A stretch of DNA of 44,816 bases from Methylocystaceae bacterium. GTDB taxonomy: Bacteria; Pseudomonadota; Alphaproteobacteria; Rhodospirillales; Terasakiellaceae. Made by a program: the position numbers and the translations under genes. Within the stretch, counting starts at the first letter, position 1. Every line of letters begins with the position of its first letter. The stretch is from the NCBI GenBank assembly GCA_013373265.1, contig JABXIC010000028.1, forward strand, positions 1-44,816, read 5' to 3'. Shown here piece by piece: positions 33,624-42,557 of this stretch. A model generated the notes under the pieces. It worked only from the letters and a program-made list of their open reading frames with translations, did not search any database and had not been told where the DNA came from.

Positions 33624-34405
33624 TCGGTTCACATGATGTTTTGTTAAATGTTGAAAATCTAACCATGATGTATGGTGCGCGCGTGGGCTGTGAAGAGGTC
33701 TCTTTTGATCTTTGGCCCGGGGAAGTGCTGGGCATTGTGGGGGAGTCCGGTTCCGGAAAATCAACTTTGTTGCGTTGTATCTCCGGTCAAGTGGCACCAA
33801 CGCACGGGGCGATCAATTATAAGACCCGTGCTAATGGGGTGCGTGACCTCTTTACGGGGATGAGCGAACCGGAGCGACGTTTTTTGATGCGTACCGATTG
33901 GGCCTTTGTCCATCAAAACCCGCGTGATGGGCTGCGCATGAGTGTCAGTGCCGGTGCCAATATTGGTGAAAGGCTGATGGCTGTCGGTCAACGTCATTAC
34001 GGTAATATCCGCGCAACCGCACAAGACTGGTTGGGCAAGGTGGAAATTGCTGATGAACGCCTAGATGATCTGCCGTCCACTTTTTCCGGTGGGATGCAAC
34101 AGCGTTTGCAAATTGCCCGCAATCTGGTGACCAGCCCCCGTCTTGTGTTTATGGACGAACCCACAGGTGGATTGGATGTGTCGGTACAAGCCAAGTTGCT
34201 GGATCTCCTGCGCGGTCTTGTGCAGGACTTGGGCCTATCGGTTGTGATCGTGACCCATGATCTGGCGGTGGCGCGTTTGTTGTCCCATCGTTTGATGGTG
34301 ATGCAGCAGGGCCGTGTGGTCGAAAGTGGTTTGACCGATCAGGTGCTTGATGATCCGCAGCATCCATATACCCAGCTTCTCGTTTCTTCAATTTTGCAAG
34401 CGTAA
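33620..34405 (+). CDS. phnK: ATP-binding protein PhnK
   Basis: A 261-aa ABC-type ATPase with Walker A GESGSGKST (41-49), signature FSGGMQQ (155-161) and DEP at about 179-181. It resembles oligopeptide-transport ATPases but has no partner permease; in E. coli PhnK binds the C-P lyase core as a dimer and its ATPase activity is needed for function. Starts within the last four bases of phnJ. Confidence 0.94.
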   Translation: MIGSHDVLLNVENLTMMYGARVGCEEVSFDLWPGEVLGIVGESGSGKSTLLRCISGQVAPTHGAINYKTRANGVRDLFTGMSEPERRFLMRTDWAFVHQNPRDGLRMSVSAGANIGERLMAVGQRHYGNIRATAQDWLGKVEIADERLDDLPSTFSGGMQQRLQIARNLVTSPRLVFMDEPTGGLDVSVQAKLLDLLRGLVQDLGLSVVIVTHDLAVARLLSHRLMVMQQGRVVESGLTDQVLDDPQHPYTQLLVSSILQA

Positions 34406-34415
34406 GGACTTTAAA

Positions 34416-35108
34416 ATGTCAGAAATGCTTAACGTGGAAAATGTCGCCAAAAGCTTTACATTGCACACACAAGGCGCCCTTACTATTCCCGTCTTTGAAA
34501 AGATCAACTTTTCGCTTCAAGCGGGGGAATGTATCGCTTTAACGGGGGCCTCCGGTGCAGGGAAAAGTACGTTTATGCGCATGATCTACGCCAATTATAT
34601 TTGTAATGAAGGCCGGATTAACATCCGTCATAATGACGGCTGGCTGGATATGGTGGGAGCAACCCCGCATGAAGTCTTGGATGTGCGTCGCCATACCTTG
34701 GGCTATGTCAGTCAGTTTTTGCGCGTCATCCCGCGTGTGGCGACATTGGATATTGTCGCTGAACCCTTGATCGCAACCGGGGTGGCAAAAGAAACGGCGA
34801 TTGAAAAAGCCAAGACATTGCTGACGCGCTTGCGCATCCCGCACCATTTGTGGTCGTTGTCGCCTTTAACCTTTTCTGGTGGTGAACAACAGCGTGTCAA
34901 TATTGCACGCGGGTTTGCGGTGGAATATCCAATCATGTTGTTGGATGAACCGACCGCCTCACTGGATGCAGATAACCGCCGCACGGTTTTGGATTTTATT
35001 GAAGAAGCCAAGGCAATGGGCAGTGCCGTTTTAGGCATTTTTCACGATCAGGAAGCACGTGATGCCGTGTGCACGGGCACATTTGATGTGACACAATATC
35101 AGGTATAA
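34416..35108 (+). CDS. phnL: ATP-binding protein PhnL
   Basis: A 230-aa ABC-type ATPase with Walker A GASGAGKST (44-52), signature FSGGEQQ and LDEPTASLD. I use the ATG at 34416, preceded by AAGGA, rather than a longer frame beginning at 34347, which would run inside phnK. In E. coli PhnL stacks on PhnK in the C-P lyase complex and is required for phosphonate breakdown. No membrane partner is encoded, in line with a non-transport role. Confidence 0.95.
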   Translation: MSEMLNVENVAKSFTLHTQGALTIPVFEKINFSLQAGECIALTGASGAGKSTFMRMIYANYICNEGRINIRHNDGWLDMVGATPHEVLDVRRHTLGYVSQFLRVIPRVATLDIVAEPLIATGVAKETAIEKAKTLLTRLRIPHHLWSLSPLTFSGGEQQRVNIARGFAVEYPIMLLDEPTASLDADNRRTVLDFIEEAKAMGSAVLGIFHDQEARDAVCTGTFDVTQYQV

Positions 35109-35109
35109 A

Positions 35110-36255
35110 ATGATGAACGAACAAATTTTCACCAACGCAAAAATCGTGATGGCCAATGAAGTGGTTGAAGGCACACTGACCCTGCGCGATGATAAAATCT
35201 ATGATATTTCGCATGGCAATTCCGACTTGCCTGTTGCGATCAATATGGGCGGTGACCTGTTGCTGCCGGGACTTGTTGAGTTACATACAGACAATCTTGA
35301 AAAACATATGACGCCACGGCCGAAAACAGAATGGCCGTCTTTGGCAGCGATCATTGCCCATGATAATCAGATTGCCAGCGCGGGCATTACGACTGTGTTT
35401 GATGCTATTTCTATCGGTGATGTGAAAGATGGCAGTGCGCGTATCAGACGGTTGCAAGAAATGGTTGATGGTTTGGCCCATACCAAAAAAGAAAACCTGT
35501 TACGTTCAGACCACTTGATCCATTTGCGCTGTGAAGTGAGCTACCCGGCGATGGCAACGACATTAGATCAGTTGTCAAATAATGAATTGGTGCGCATGTT
35601 TTCGGTCATGGATCATACGCCCGGTCAACGCCAGTTTGTGAGCCTTGAAGCCTATTATATTTATTATCAAGGCAAGTACGGTTTGACTGACGATGAGATG
35701 GAAGGTTTCATCACACAACGTCGTAATGACCAAGAGCAGTTTAGCGCCAAAAACCGTAAGCATGTGGTTGAAACAGCACATCGAAAACACATGGCGTTGG
35801 CCAGTCATGATGATGCGACTAAGGCCCATGTGGATGAGGCCGTGCAGGATAAAATGACTGTTGCTGAGTTCCCGACCACAGTGGAAGCGGCCAAAGAATC
35901 CCATGAAAGCGGTTTGGCGGTAATGATGGGCGGGCCAAATATGGTACGTGGTGGATCACATTCCGGCAATGTATCTGCGGGCGATCTGGCCAATCAAGGG
36001 TATCTGGATATCATTTCCAGTGATTATGTCCCGCATAGTCTGTTGCATGCCGCAATGAAATTGTATGAAGAATTTGACGGTTATGATTTGCCGAAAGCCA
36101 TTCGGTGCGTGACCAAAACACCAGCCGATAGTGTTGGTTTAACCGATCGGGGTGAAATCTCTATCGGTAAACGTGCCGATCTTATTCATGTCCATCATTC
36201 GCGCCACCATCCGGTTATCCGTGGGGTCTGGCGTGAAGGGAACAGGGTGTCATAA
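35110..36255 (+). CDS. phnM: Ribophosphonate triphosphate diphosphatase PhnM
   Basis: A 381-aa amidohydrolase-fold enzyme that removes diphosphate from 5-triphosphoribosyl-1-phosphonate to give the substrate for PhnJ. Metal-binding HTDNLEKH (H59, D61, H66) follows the LLPGLVELHTD segment, and later DYVPHSLLHAA and GKRADLIHV are also family signatures. It begins 1 bp after the phnL stop and is followed by phnN after 5 bp. Confidence 0.96.
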   Translation: MMNEQIFTNAKIVMANEVVEGTLTLRDDKIYDISHGNSDLPVAINMGGDLLLPGLVELHTDNLEKHMTPRPKTEWPSLAAIIAHDNQIASAGITTVFDAISIGDVKDGSARIRRLQEMVDGLAHTKKENLLRSDHLIHLRCEVSYPAMATTLDQLSNNELVRMFSVMDHTPGQRQFVSLEAYYIYYQGKYGLTDDEMEGFITQRRNDQEQFSAKNRKHVVETAHRKHMALASHDDATKAHVDEAVQDKMTVAEFPTTVEAAKESHESGLAVMMGGPNMVRGGSHSGNVSAGDLANQGYLDIISSDYVPHSLLHAAMKLYEEFDGYDLPKAIRCVTKTPADSVGLTDRGEISIGKRADLIHVHHSRHHPVIRGVWREGNRVS

Positions 36256-36260
36256 AAGCG

Positions 36261-36827
36261 ATGAGTGGATATTTGTATCTTGTGGTTGGCCCTAGTGGGG
36301 CGGGTAAAGACAGTCTTTTAGATGCGGCACGGGCGCATTTTAAAGCGGACCGTCATTTACAATTTCCACGGCGCTATATCACGCGGCCAATAGATGCAGG
36401 TGGTGAAGACCATATCGCCGTGAGTGAGGATGAGTTTGAGCAGCTCAAGCGGGATGGGGCATTCGCTTTTTATTGGGGCGCACATGATTTGAAATATGGC
36501 ATCCCCAGTGAAATAGATGGCTATCTGGAGCTTGGCTGCAACGTGATTGTTAATGTATCGCGCGGCGTCATTGAATTTGTCAGAGAGCGTTATGACAAGG
36601 TCAAGATCATATCTGTTATAGTCGATATGGACGTGTTGGAAAAACGCCTGCGTGCGCGTGGTCGTGAAAGTGACGTTGAAATCCAGCGTCGATTGGATCG
36701 GGCCAAGGCCTTTCGGGTACATGGGTCTGATGTGATTGAGATCAACAACAGCAAGTCATTATCCGATGCGATTAATATATTTAATGCTGTTGTCGCCCGA
36801 CCTGCCGCGCAGGAAAAATCGGCTTAG
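36261..36827 (+). CDS. phnN: Ribose 1,5-bisphosphate phosphokinase PhnN
   Basis: A 188-aa P-loop kinase resembling guanylate kinase, with Walker A GPSGAGKDS (10-18). PhnN phosphorylates ribose 1,5-bisphosphate to PRPP, feeding C-P lyase products into nucleotide synthesis. It is the last gene of the phnG-N operon and its stop lies 7 bp from the stop of the convergent DUF1045 gene. Confidence 0.95.
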   Translation: MSGYLYLVVGPSGAGKDSLLDAARAHFKADRHLQFPRRYITRPIDAGGEDHIAVSEDEFEQLKRDGAFAFYWGAHDLKYGIPSEIDGYLELGCNVIVNVSRGVIEFVRERYDKVKIISVIVDMDVLEKRLRARGRESDVEIQRRLDRAKAFRVHGSDVIEINNSKSLSDAINIFNAVVARPAAQEKSA

Positions 36828-36834
36828 ATCGTTC

Positions 36835-37536
36835 TTATCCCGCCTGTAAGGGAAAGCGTTTGATTAAGTGAAAAGGCCGATTGTGGCCGGGATCACCGAA
36901 TAAACAGAGATCATTGATTTCAAATGGCGATAACAGAAGATGTTCGCTTGCCGTTTCTAGGCATTGATGGACGTGATTAAGACGTTCGCCTGACAGTTTA
37001 TTGCTGAGTGTCAGGTGAAAGCGAAATTCATCCATGACATAAGGGTAGCCCCATTTGAGAAGTAAGGCTTCTTGACGTTCGCTCAATCCGGATTGACGTC
37101 TGCGGGCCAGTTCGTCGTCGCTGGGTGCACTTCGAAAGCTATCCAATTTCCAAACGCATTGATCGGCAAGGGCTGAGATTGCCATCTTGCTGTCGCGCGG
37201 TGTAAAGGCGAGAAAACCACCAATCACCTGCAAGGATAACGGGGCACCGCGTACAGGCTTTAAAGTGTCACAAAGGTCTTCGATGGCGAGGGTCAGCCCT
37301 TCAAAGGTTTTGTTCTTTGCAAGTCTGAACGGAGGTTTGAGTGTACCATGGAAACCGTATCGAGTGGGGGACGTCGTAACCTGTTCAATGTCGTCACTAC
37401 TGAGCCCGATGACTTTGGGTCTGGGCGTGCTGCGTTTTGTTTCAGGGTTCCAGCCTAACCAGGCATTCCCAAATCGACCGAGCAGACTATCGCTTTTCGG
37501 TGCATAATATATGGCGTATCGTTCGTATCTTATCAT
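36835..37536 (-). CDS. DUF1045 2H-type phosphoesterase of the phosphonate operon
   Basis: A 233-aa protein of the DUF1045 family, common in alphaproteobacterial phn operons. Two HxT motifs, HGT at H63 and HLT at H174, identify it as a 2H phosphoesterase, the fold that cleaves cyclic 2',3'- or 1'',2''-phosphates. No phnP gene is in this locus, so this protein is the natural candidate to open the 5-phosphoribosyl 1,2-cyclic phosphate made by PhnJ. That is inference supported by fold and context. It is the last gene of the phnCDE operon and follows the acetyltransferase by 6 bp. Confidence 0.85.
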   Translation of the reverse strand: MIRYERYAIYYAPKSDSLLGRFGNAWLGWNPETKRSTPRPKVIGLSSDDIEQVTTSPTRYGFHGTLKPPFRLAKNKTFEGLTLAIEDLCDTLKPVRGAPLSLQVIGGFLAFTPRDSKMAISALADQCVWKLDSFRSAPSDDELARRRQSGLSERQEALLLKWGYPYVMDEFRFHLTLSNKLSGERLNHVHQCLETASEHLLLSPFEINDLCLFGDPGHNRPFHLIKRFPLQAG

Positions 37537-37542
37537 TTTGCC

Positions 37543-38175
37543 CTAGTTGGCAGGATCGTATTTCTTACAAAAGGCTGTGGCATCAAGGCTGCGAAAGTCA
37601 TTGAGTCTTTTAGACAGTTGGTCATGGGTCCAATCCCACCACGAAATGCGCATCAGGGCATCTTGAATGTCTTGTTCAAAACGGCGTCGCAAGGGCTTGG
37701 ACGGCACACCTGTAACGATCATATAGGGTGGAATATCTTTTGTCACCACGGCATTTGATCCAATCACCGCACCTGTGCCGATGGTGACGCCACCTTGAAC
37801 AATCGCGCCATGACCAATCCAGACGTCATGACCTATTGTTAAATGCCTTTCGCGGCGCCAATCAAAGAAAGCAGGGTCGTCTTCCCCCAACTCATAGGCG
37901 GCACTGCGATATTGGAAATGGTGCATGCTGGGGCGATCCATGGGATGTTGCCCGGGGTTCAGGCGGGTATGGGCTGCGATATTAACGAATTTACCCATGG
38001 TTGTGTAGATGATCTCACTATCATTGACCACATAGGAATAGTCGCCCATGGTTGTTTCAATGACTTTGGTGCGTTCACCGATTTCAGTCCATTTGCCCAG
38101 CGTACAATCCTTGACCAAGGCTGTGTCATCAATGGTCGAGGCTTCGCTGAGGTGCTTCATGACGGCTTTTTTCAT
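37543..38175 (-). CDS. Hexapeptide-repeat transferase of the phosphonate operon
   Basis: A 210-aa left-handed beta-helix acyltransferase. Hexapeptide repeats run through most of the chain (TALVKDCTLGKWTEIGERTK and, later, GHGAIVQGGVTIGTGAVIGS), with the active-site loop around HPMDRPSMHHF. It belongs to the phosphonate-metabolism transferase group of the LacA/CatB superfamily often found beside phnE and DUF1045 in alphaproteobacteria. It may acetylate aminoalkylphosphonates, a role PhnO fills in enterobacteria; not proven. It overlaps the phnE stop by one base (TGATG). Confidence 0.88.
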   Translation of the reverse strand: MKKAVMKHLSEASTIDDTALVKDCTLGKWTEIGERTKVIETTMGDYSYVVNDSEIIYTTMGKFVNIAAHTRLNPGQHPMDRPSMHHFQYRSAAYELGEDDPAFFDWRRERHLTIGHDVWIGHGAIVQGGVTIGTGAVIGSNAVVTKDIPPYMIVTGVPSKPLRRRFEQDIQDALMRISWWDWTHDQLSKRLNDFRSLDATAFCKKYDPAN

Positions 38176-38981
38176 CAGGTGACCATCTTACGTAGACGTT
38201 GTGACAACAGGTCCAACAAGCTGACAGAGATAATAATCAAGATCATGACGGCTGCGGTCTCTGCATAATAAAAACCGCGAACATTTTCCCATAATACCAT
38301 ACCGATCCCACCGGCACCAACAATCCCCAGTACGGTGGCGGAACGCACGTTGGATTCAAACCGATAAAGGGAATAGGAAATCCATAACGGCAAAACTTGC
38401 GGGATAACGCCATAGATGACTTCTTGTAAGGCTGTGGCCCCGGTTGCACGGATGCCTTCCACCGGGCGAGGGTCGATCGATTCAACCGCTTCAGAAAAGA
38501 GTTTTGCCAAGATACCGGTGGTGTGGACCCATAAGGCAAGGACACCGGCAAAGGGTCCAAGGCCAACAGCAACCACAAACAGCATGGCAAAAACCATTTC
38601 GTTGATTGCACGAAACGCATCCATCAAACGGCGAACGGGTTGAAAGACCCACCATGGAACCAGATTTTCAGAAGATAAAATACCAAAGGGAACGGCAAAA
38701 ACAATTGAAAGCGCGGTCCCCCAAATGGCAATTTGAATGGTGATCCATATTTCGTTGACATACATGCGCCATTGCGACATGTCCGGTGGGAAAAAGCCGG
38801 AGACAAATTGGCTCATATTTTCAGCATTTTCGATGAGGGAGAGTGGGCGCATATCAGCACCTTCCCAAGACAGAGCCAACAGCGCAAAGGTGATTCCCCA
38901 CATGGCGAGATTGGCAAAGGAACGTTTTGTATTTGGAACTACAATGTCCCGTGTCGATTGGCTGTAGGCTTGCGTTGACAT
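38175..38981 (-). CDS. phnE: Phosphonate ABC transporter permease PhnE
   Basis: A 268-aa permease with about six membrane spans and the coupling motif [15 protein letters not shown] in the EAA loop. It forms the channel for phosphonate import with PhnC and PhnD. Only one PhnE is encoded; some bacteria have two. It has no good Shine-Dalgarno sequence and lies 91 bp after phnD, with a strong hairpin in between that may lower its expression relative to PhnD. Confidence 0.94.
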   Translation of the reverse strand: MSTQAYSQSTRDIVVPNTKRSFANLAMWGITFALLALSWEGADMRPLSLIENAENMSQFVSGFFPPDMSQWRMYVNEIWITIQIAIWGTALSIVFAVPFGILSSENLVPWWVFQPVRRLMDAFRAINEMVFAMLFVVAVGLGPFAGVLALWVHTTGILAKLFSEAVESIDPRPVEGIRATGATALQEVIYGVIPQVLPLWISYSLYRFESNVRSATVLGIVGAGGIGMVLWENVRGFYYAETAAVMILIIISVSLLDLLSQRLRKMVT

Positions 38982-39028
38982 GAGTCTGAATCCGTTCGAC
39001 TAAATGTTTAAAAGAATATAATACGGAA

Positions 39029-39058
39029 AACGGCACCCCTGAAATAAGAGGTGCCGTT
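39029..39058 (-). terminator. Hairpin between phnD and phnE
   Basis: AACGGCACC (39029-39037) pairs perfectly with GGTGCCGTT (39050-39058), leaving a 12-base loop. On the minus strand the stem is followed by TTCCG, a poor U-tract, so it looks like a partial terminator or an mRNA-stabilising stem that favours PhnD over PhnE. Confidence 0.5.
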
Positions 39059-39072
39059 CACGTGAGCCTGAT

Positions 39073-40089
39073 TTATTGTGCAGCAACCATGATTGCCAGA
39101 TCAGACAGTTGCTTGTCGATCTCAGAGATTTTGGTGGCTTTTTCTTGGGCATCCAAACCAGAGTTACCTTCGATTTTCAACTTGTTTTTAAACAGGGCAA
39201 GCTGGCGAACCGGATAAAGTTGTGTGTTGTTGCTTTCCATGAAAGGACCTTGACCATCAGAAATATGGCTCAAAACGTCTTTGGCATGGGCAACGTCACC
39301 CAGACGACCATAACCGAGGAAGAAAGCTTTGATTTTAGATTTCAGTTCTTTCGACATGTCTTTGCGATAAACCATCGGGTCAGACGGGATCAGCGGTGAT
39401 GTCCAAATGATTTTGATTTTTGCAGCAGCTTCCGGTGCTTTCAATTTAGAGCGACCGATTTGTTCAGAGTTGTTGGCAGCCACATCGACTTGGTTATGGG
39501 CAACAGACATCAGGTTTGTTTCATGGTTGGCGTTACGCACTGTTTTGAAACATTTTTTCGGGTCGATGTTGTTTTGTGCAAACACATAGTAAGAGGGCAC
39601 AAGGAAACCGGATGTGGAGTTCGGGTCACCGATACCGAAGTTCAAGGATTTGTCGCATTTGAAGATATCTTCAAGCTTGTTGATGTTTTTGTTAGCAACA
39701 TTGGTGATGATGTGTGAGTAGTAGCCTTGTGTGCCGTCTGCTTTAGACGTTTGGGCGAAAACTTCACCACCGGCGCGGTCAACGGCTTCCATACCGGATT
39801 TGTTGCCAAACCAACCAACATGAACTTTACCAAAGCGCATGGCTTCAATGATGCCTGCATAATCAGGGGCGAAGAAAGGGTTCACTTTCATGCCCAATGC
39901 GGCTTCCATGTCTTTGATCAACGGCATCCATTGTTCTTTCAGGTTGGACGTTGATTCAGTAGAAATGAAACCGAAATTGATTTCTTTCGGGTCTTGTTCC
40001 AAAGGCTTGTAAGACATTTCTGCTTGTGCCGTGCCAGCAACAAAGGCAGTCACTGCGATTGCGGCAGATGCAAGAAGTTTACGGACCAT
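39073..40089 (-). CDS. phnD: Phosphonate ABC transporter substrate-binding protein PhnD
   Basis: A 338-aa periplasmic protein. The signal peptide spans about residues 1-23 with a cleavage site after GTAQA. The mature chain begins with EMSYKPLEQDPKEINFG and contains FISTESTSNL and GWFGNKSGMEAVDRAGG, typical of PhnD. It captures phosphonates in the periplasm for PhnCE. ACAGGAG precedes the ATG; it follows phnC by 54 bp. Confidence 0.96.
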   Translation of the reverse strand: MVRKLLASAAIAVTAFVAGTAQAEMSYKPLEQDPKEINFGFISTESTSNLKEQWMPLIKDMEAALGMKVNPFFAPDYAGIIEAMRFGKVHVGWFGNKSGMEAVDRAGGEVFAQTSKADGTQGYYSHIITNVANKNINKLEDIFKCDKSLNFGIGDPNSTSGFLVPSYYVFAQNNIDPKKCFKTVRNANHETNLMSVAHNQVDVAANNSEQIGRSKLKAPEAAAKIKIIWTSPLIPSDPMVYRKDMSKELKSKIKAFFLGYGRLGDVAHAKDVLSHISDGQGPFMESNNTQLYPVRQLALFKNKLKIEGNSGLDAQEKATKISEIDKQLSDLAIMVAAQ

Positions 40090-40143
40090 TTTTGCTATAC
40101 TCCTGTTAGCGTCAGATATAATAATGAAAAAAGCCGACCAGAT

Positions 40144-40980
40144 TTAAACCGAAGCCAAGGCAGCGGCATCTTTCTGCGTGTAGTTTCCTGCAGGTTTTTC
40201 CTGCTTATTGTTGCCATACAGCTCCAAACTATGATCACCGTAGAGCTGCTTGAGGAAATCCGGTGTTAAGCTCTCTGAATTTCCGTCAAAAACAATTTCA
40301 CCATCGCGCATGGCGATGGTGCGGGGGCAATATTGCATGGCGTAATCAACTTGATGAAGGGACACCAAAACGGTGACTTTATCTTCCAGGTTAACACGCT
40401 CTAATGTATCCATGACTTTGCGCGATGAGGACGGATCAAGCGAAGCGATGGGTTCATCGGCTAAAATGACCTTGGCCCCTTGGGTGATGGTGCGTGCAAT
40501 CGCGGCGCGTTGTTGCTGCCCACCCGATAGGGTCGAAGAACGTTGCAAGGCCAGTTTATCAATACCAACACGGTGCAGGGCATCCATGGCTCGCTTCTTT
40601 TCCGCATGGGTGAACAGCCCCAAGGTGCCGCGCCAGGATGGGATTTGCCCAAGATAGCCCATTAGTACATTAGTCAGTACTGATAATCTGTTTACAAGAT
40701 TGAATTGTTGAAAAACCACACCCACTTCAGAGCGGATTTTGCGAACATTGCTGCCAAGCTTGCCATTTTTTTGCATCACTTGACCAAGGACTTTGATTTC
40801 GCTGTCGTTTTTGTCGCTGTGTATAAGGCCGCCAATATGTCGAATAAGCGTTGATTTACCTGACCCGGATGCACCGATGAGGGCGACCATTTCACCGGGC
40901 TCAATAGACAATTGGATGTTCGTTAGGGCCTTCTTTTCGTTAAATGTTTTATTGAGACCGTGAACTTGAATTGCGGACAT
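40144..40980 (-). CDS. phnC: Phosphonate ABC transporter ATP-binding protein PhnC
   Basis: A 278-aa ABC ATPase with Walker [10 protein letters not shown] (36-44), signature LSGGQQQ (151-157) and DEP at 175-177. It energises phosphonate import. First gene of the minus-strand operon phnC-phnD-phnE-transferase-DUF1045. The promoter in the gap upstream carries a TCTAGACA motif shared with the phnG promoter. Confidence 0.96.
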   Translation of the reverse strand: MSAIQVHGLNKTFNEKKALTNIQLSIEPGEMVALIGASGSGKSTLIRHIGGLIHSDKNDSEIKVLGQVMQKNGKLGSNVRKIRSEVGVVFQQFNLVNRLSVLTNVLMGYLGQIPSWRGTLGLFTHAEKKRAMDALHRVGIDKLALQRSSTLSGGQQQRAAIARTITQGAKVILADEPIASLDPSSSRKVMDTLERVNLEDKVTVLVSLHQVDYAMQYCPRTIAMRDGEIVFDGNSESLTPDFLKQLYGDHSLELYGNNKQEKPAGNYTQKDAAALASV

Positions 40981-41081
40981 AAAATTACCTGTTGTTATGA
41001 AACATACACAACAGCTAACTTAAAAAGGATCCAAGACTCATACGTGATAGAAATCTTACGTTTGTATGAACAGTTCAGGAT

Positions 41082-41110
41082 ATTACATACACAAGCGCCT
41101 CAGTTGTCTA
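41082..41110 (-). promoter_or_regulatory. Candidate sigma-70 promoter of the phnC operon
   Basis: Read on the minus strand, TAGACA (41110-41105) and TGTAAT (41087-41082) are separated by exactly 17 bp, each matching the consensus at five of six positions. The start site would be near 41075, about 95 bp before phnC. Confidence 0.6.
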
Positions 41111-41114
41111 GATG
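41103..41114 (-). promoter_or_regulatory. Candidate PhnF operator at the phnC promoter
   Basis: On the minus strand CATCTAGACAAC shares TCTAGACA with the palindrome TGTCTAGACA before phnG. It overlaps the predicted -35 hexamer, a position where a bound repressor would block RNA polymerase. Confidence 0.5.
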
Positions 41115-41118
41115 ACTA

Positions 41119-41355
41119 TCATTGACTGAGCATGGATTTGATCTTTTCTTTATCGGGAACGCCACCTGCATGCAGGACCTTTTCCTCAACTACCACGCCC
41201 GGTGTAGACATAACGCCATAACCCATGATTTCTGCTGTATCAGTGACTTTTTCCAAGGTGATTTCCTGACCCATCTCATCGGCGATTTGTTGAATGTTTT
41301 CAGCCGTTTGCTGGCATTTTTTGCACCCTGATCCCAAGACTTTAATGGTTTTCAT
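41119..41355 (-). CDS. Thioredoxin-like redox-active disulfide protein
   Basis: A 78-aa small thioredoxin-fold protein with the active-site CxxC motif GSGCKKC (C11, C14) and a conserved cis-Pro segment (MSTPGVVV). Members of this group often sit next to DUF318/ArsP permeases and may keep a thiol of the permease or its metal-thiol substrate reduced. It starts 12 bp after the permease stop, so the two form an operon. Its stop is close to the phnC promoter. Confidence 0.9.
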   Translation of the reverse strand: MKTIKVLGSGCKKCQQTAENIQQIADEMGQEITLEKVTDTAEIMGYGVMSTPGVVVEEKVLHAGGVPDKEKIKSMLSQ

Positions 41356-41367
41356 TGTATGTTCCTT

Positions 41368-42330
41368 TTATTGAAGGGCATTAAAGAGATAGCCAACGCA
41401 TATAAAGGCGAGGGCAAGAAAACTGGCAAAATAAACCAGCCCTTGCAGACGGATCACTTTGCGCAAGATAACAAATTCGGGGATAGAGATCGCCACCACG
41501 CTCATCATCAAGACCAAGACCGTGCCGATGGGCACCCCTTTTCCCAACAGGGCTTCGGCCACGGGAATAACTCCGGTCGCGTTGGAATAAAGCGGGATCC
41601 CGGCAAGAACGGCCAGCGGCACGGCAAAAAGATTATCCGGCCCGGCATAGTCGGCAAAAAATGTGGTGGGCACAAACCCGTGTAACCCGGCCCCAACGGC
41701 GATGCCGATAAAGACATAAAGCCAAATCCGCCCAACGATTTCTTTGACTTCCCCCCAGGCAAAGGTCATACGCCCTTTTAAACTATTGTCATAGGCCGGC
41801 ATGACGATTTGTCCGGTACGTATTTTCCAGACATAGTCTTCCACGAAGCGTTCCATCTTAAAGACATCACAGGCCCAACCGCCTAAAATACCGACCAGTA
41901 AGCCGGTGCCAACATAGACGGCTGTCAATTCCCAGCCGATAATGGTGCCCAAAATCACAACGGCCACTTCATTAATCATGGGCGAAGCGATCAGGAAGGC
42001 CATGGTCGCGCCAATGGGAATGCCCGCTTCAATAAAGCCGATGAACAACGGCACCGAGGAACAGGAACAAAATGGCGTCACCGCCCCCAATATGACGGCG
42101 AGAAAATAGGTCAGGCCTTTGGGTTTGCCTTCCAGATAAAGCCGGACTTTTTCCGGGGCCAACAAGCTTCTGAAAAGCCCCATCACAAAGATGATCACGC
42201 TGAGCAGAAAGAAAATCTTGCTGGTGTCTTCCACAAAAAAATGCACAGACTTTGCCAGACCCGAGCTGGGCGCAAGTTGTAAAATATCGTAGGTGACGAC
42301 ATTTGCTAAAAGGGTGAAAAGCTCAAACAT
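41368..42330 (-). CDS. DUF318/ArsP-family membrane permease
   Basis: A 320-aa integral membrane protein with about eight spans. The CSCSSVPLFIGF segment (C88, C90) and ASPMINEVAVVILG are diagnostic of the permease family PF03773 (YraQ/ArsP). Some members export organoarsenicals, but other substrates are likely and this one is not proven. Usually an ArsR-type regulator gene is close by; none is visible in this window. It forms an operon with the downstream thioredoxin-like gene. Confidence 0.9.
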   Translation of the reverse strand: MFELFTLLANVVTYDILQLAPSSGLAKSVHFFVEDTSKIFFLLSVIIFVMGLFRSLLAPEKVRLYLEGKPKGLTYFLAVILGAVTPFCSCSSVPLFIGFIEAGIPIGATMAFLIASPMINEVAVVILGTIIGWELTAVYVGTGLLVGILGGWACDVFKMERFVEDYVWKIRTGQIVMPAYDNSLKGRMTFAWGEVKEIVGRIWLYVFIGIAVGAGLHGFVPTTFFADYAGPDNLFAVPLAVLAGIPLYSNATGVIPVAEALLGKGVPIGTVLVLMMSVVAISIPEFVILRKVIRLQGLVYFASFLALAFICVGYLFNALQ

Positions 42331-42359
42331 CTTGAACCTGCAGGCGGCGAGAGGGGTGG

Positions 42360-42390
42360 ATATTTATAAATATACTAATATTCTAATATA
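42360..42390 (-). promoter_or_regulatory. Candidate operator for the permease-thioredoxin operon
   Basis: ATATTTATAAATAT (42360-42373) is a perfect 14-bp palindrome, and CTAATATT/CTAATATA (42375-42390) are tandem repeats. AT-rich dyads of this kind are typical of ArsR/SmtB-family operators, but no ArsR gene is seen here, so the assignment is tentative. Confidence 0.3.
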
Positions 42391-42523
42391 TGCGTGTTTT
42401 AAAAGAGAAGCAAGCAGCATTTGGTTTGAATGATTTTGGGGACAAGTTGGACGTTGCTTGCATCCGTGGTCTGTTTTTCTGGTTAAATAGAAACAGTACA
42501 ATCCATATGTTCCTATTATGTTC

Positions 42524-42552
42524 TTGACTGAACGGATGAGATGTGCCATATA
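42524..42552 (+). promoter_or_regulatory. Candidate sigma-70 promoter of a small RNA or leader
   Basis: TTGACT (42524-42529) and CATATA (42547-42552) are 17 bp apart. Transcription would start near 42560, immediately before the two hairpins. The -10 is poor, the -35 good. Confidence 0.45.
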
Positions 42553-42557
42553 GAACG

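Noticed and set aside
34347-34415. Upstream extension of phnL beginning inside phnK
   Set aside because: The extra ~23 residues overlap phnK, are not family-like, and a good Shine-Dalgarno lies before the ATG at 34416.
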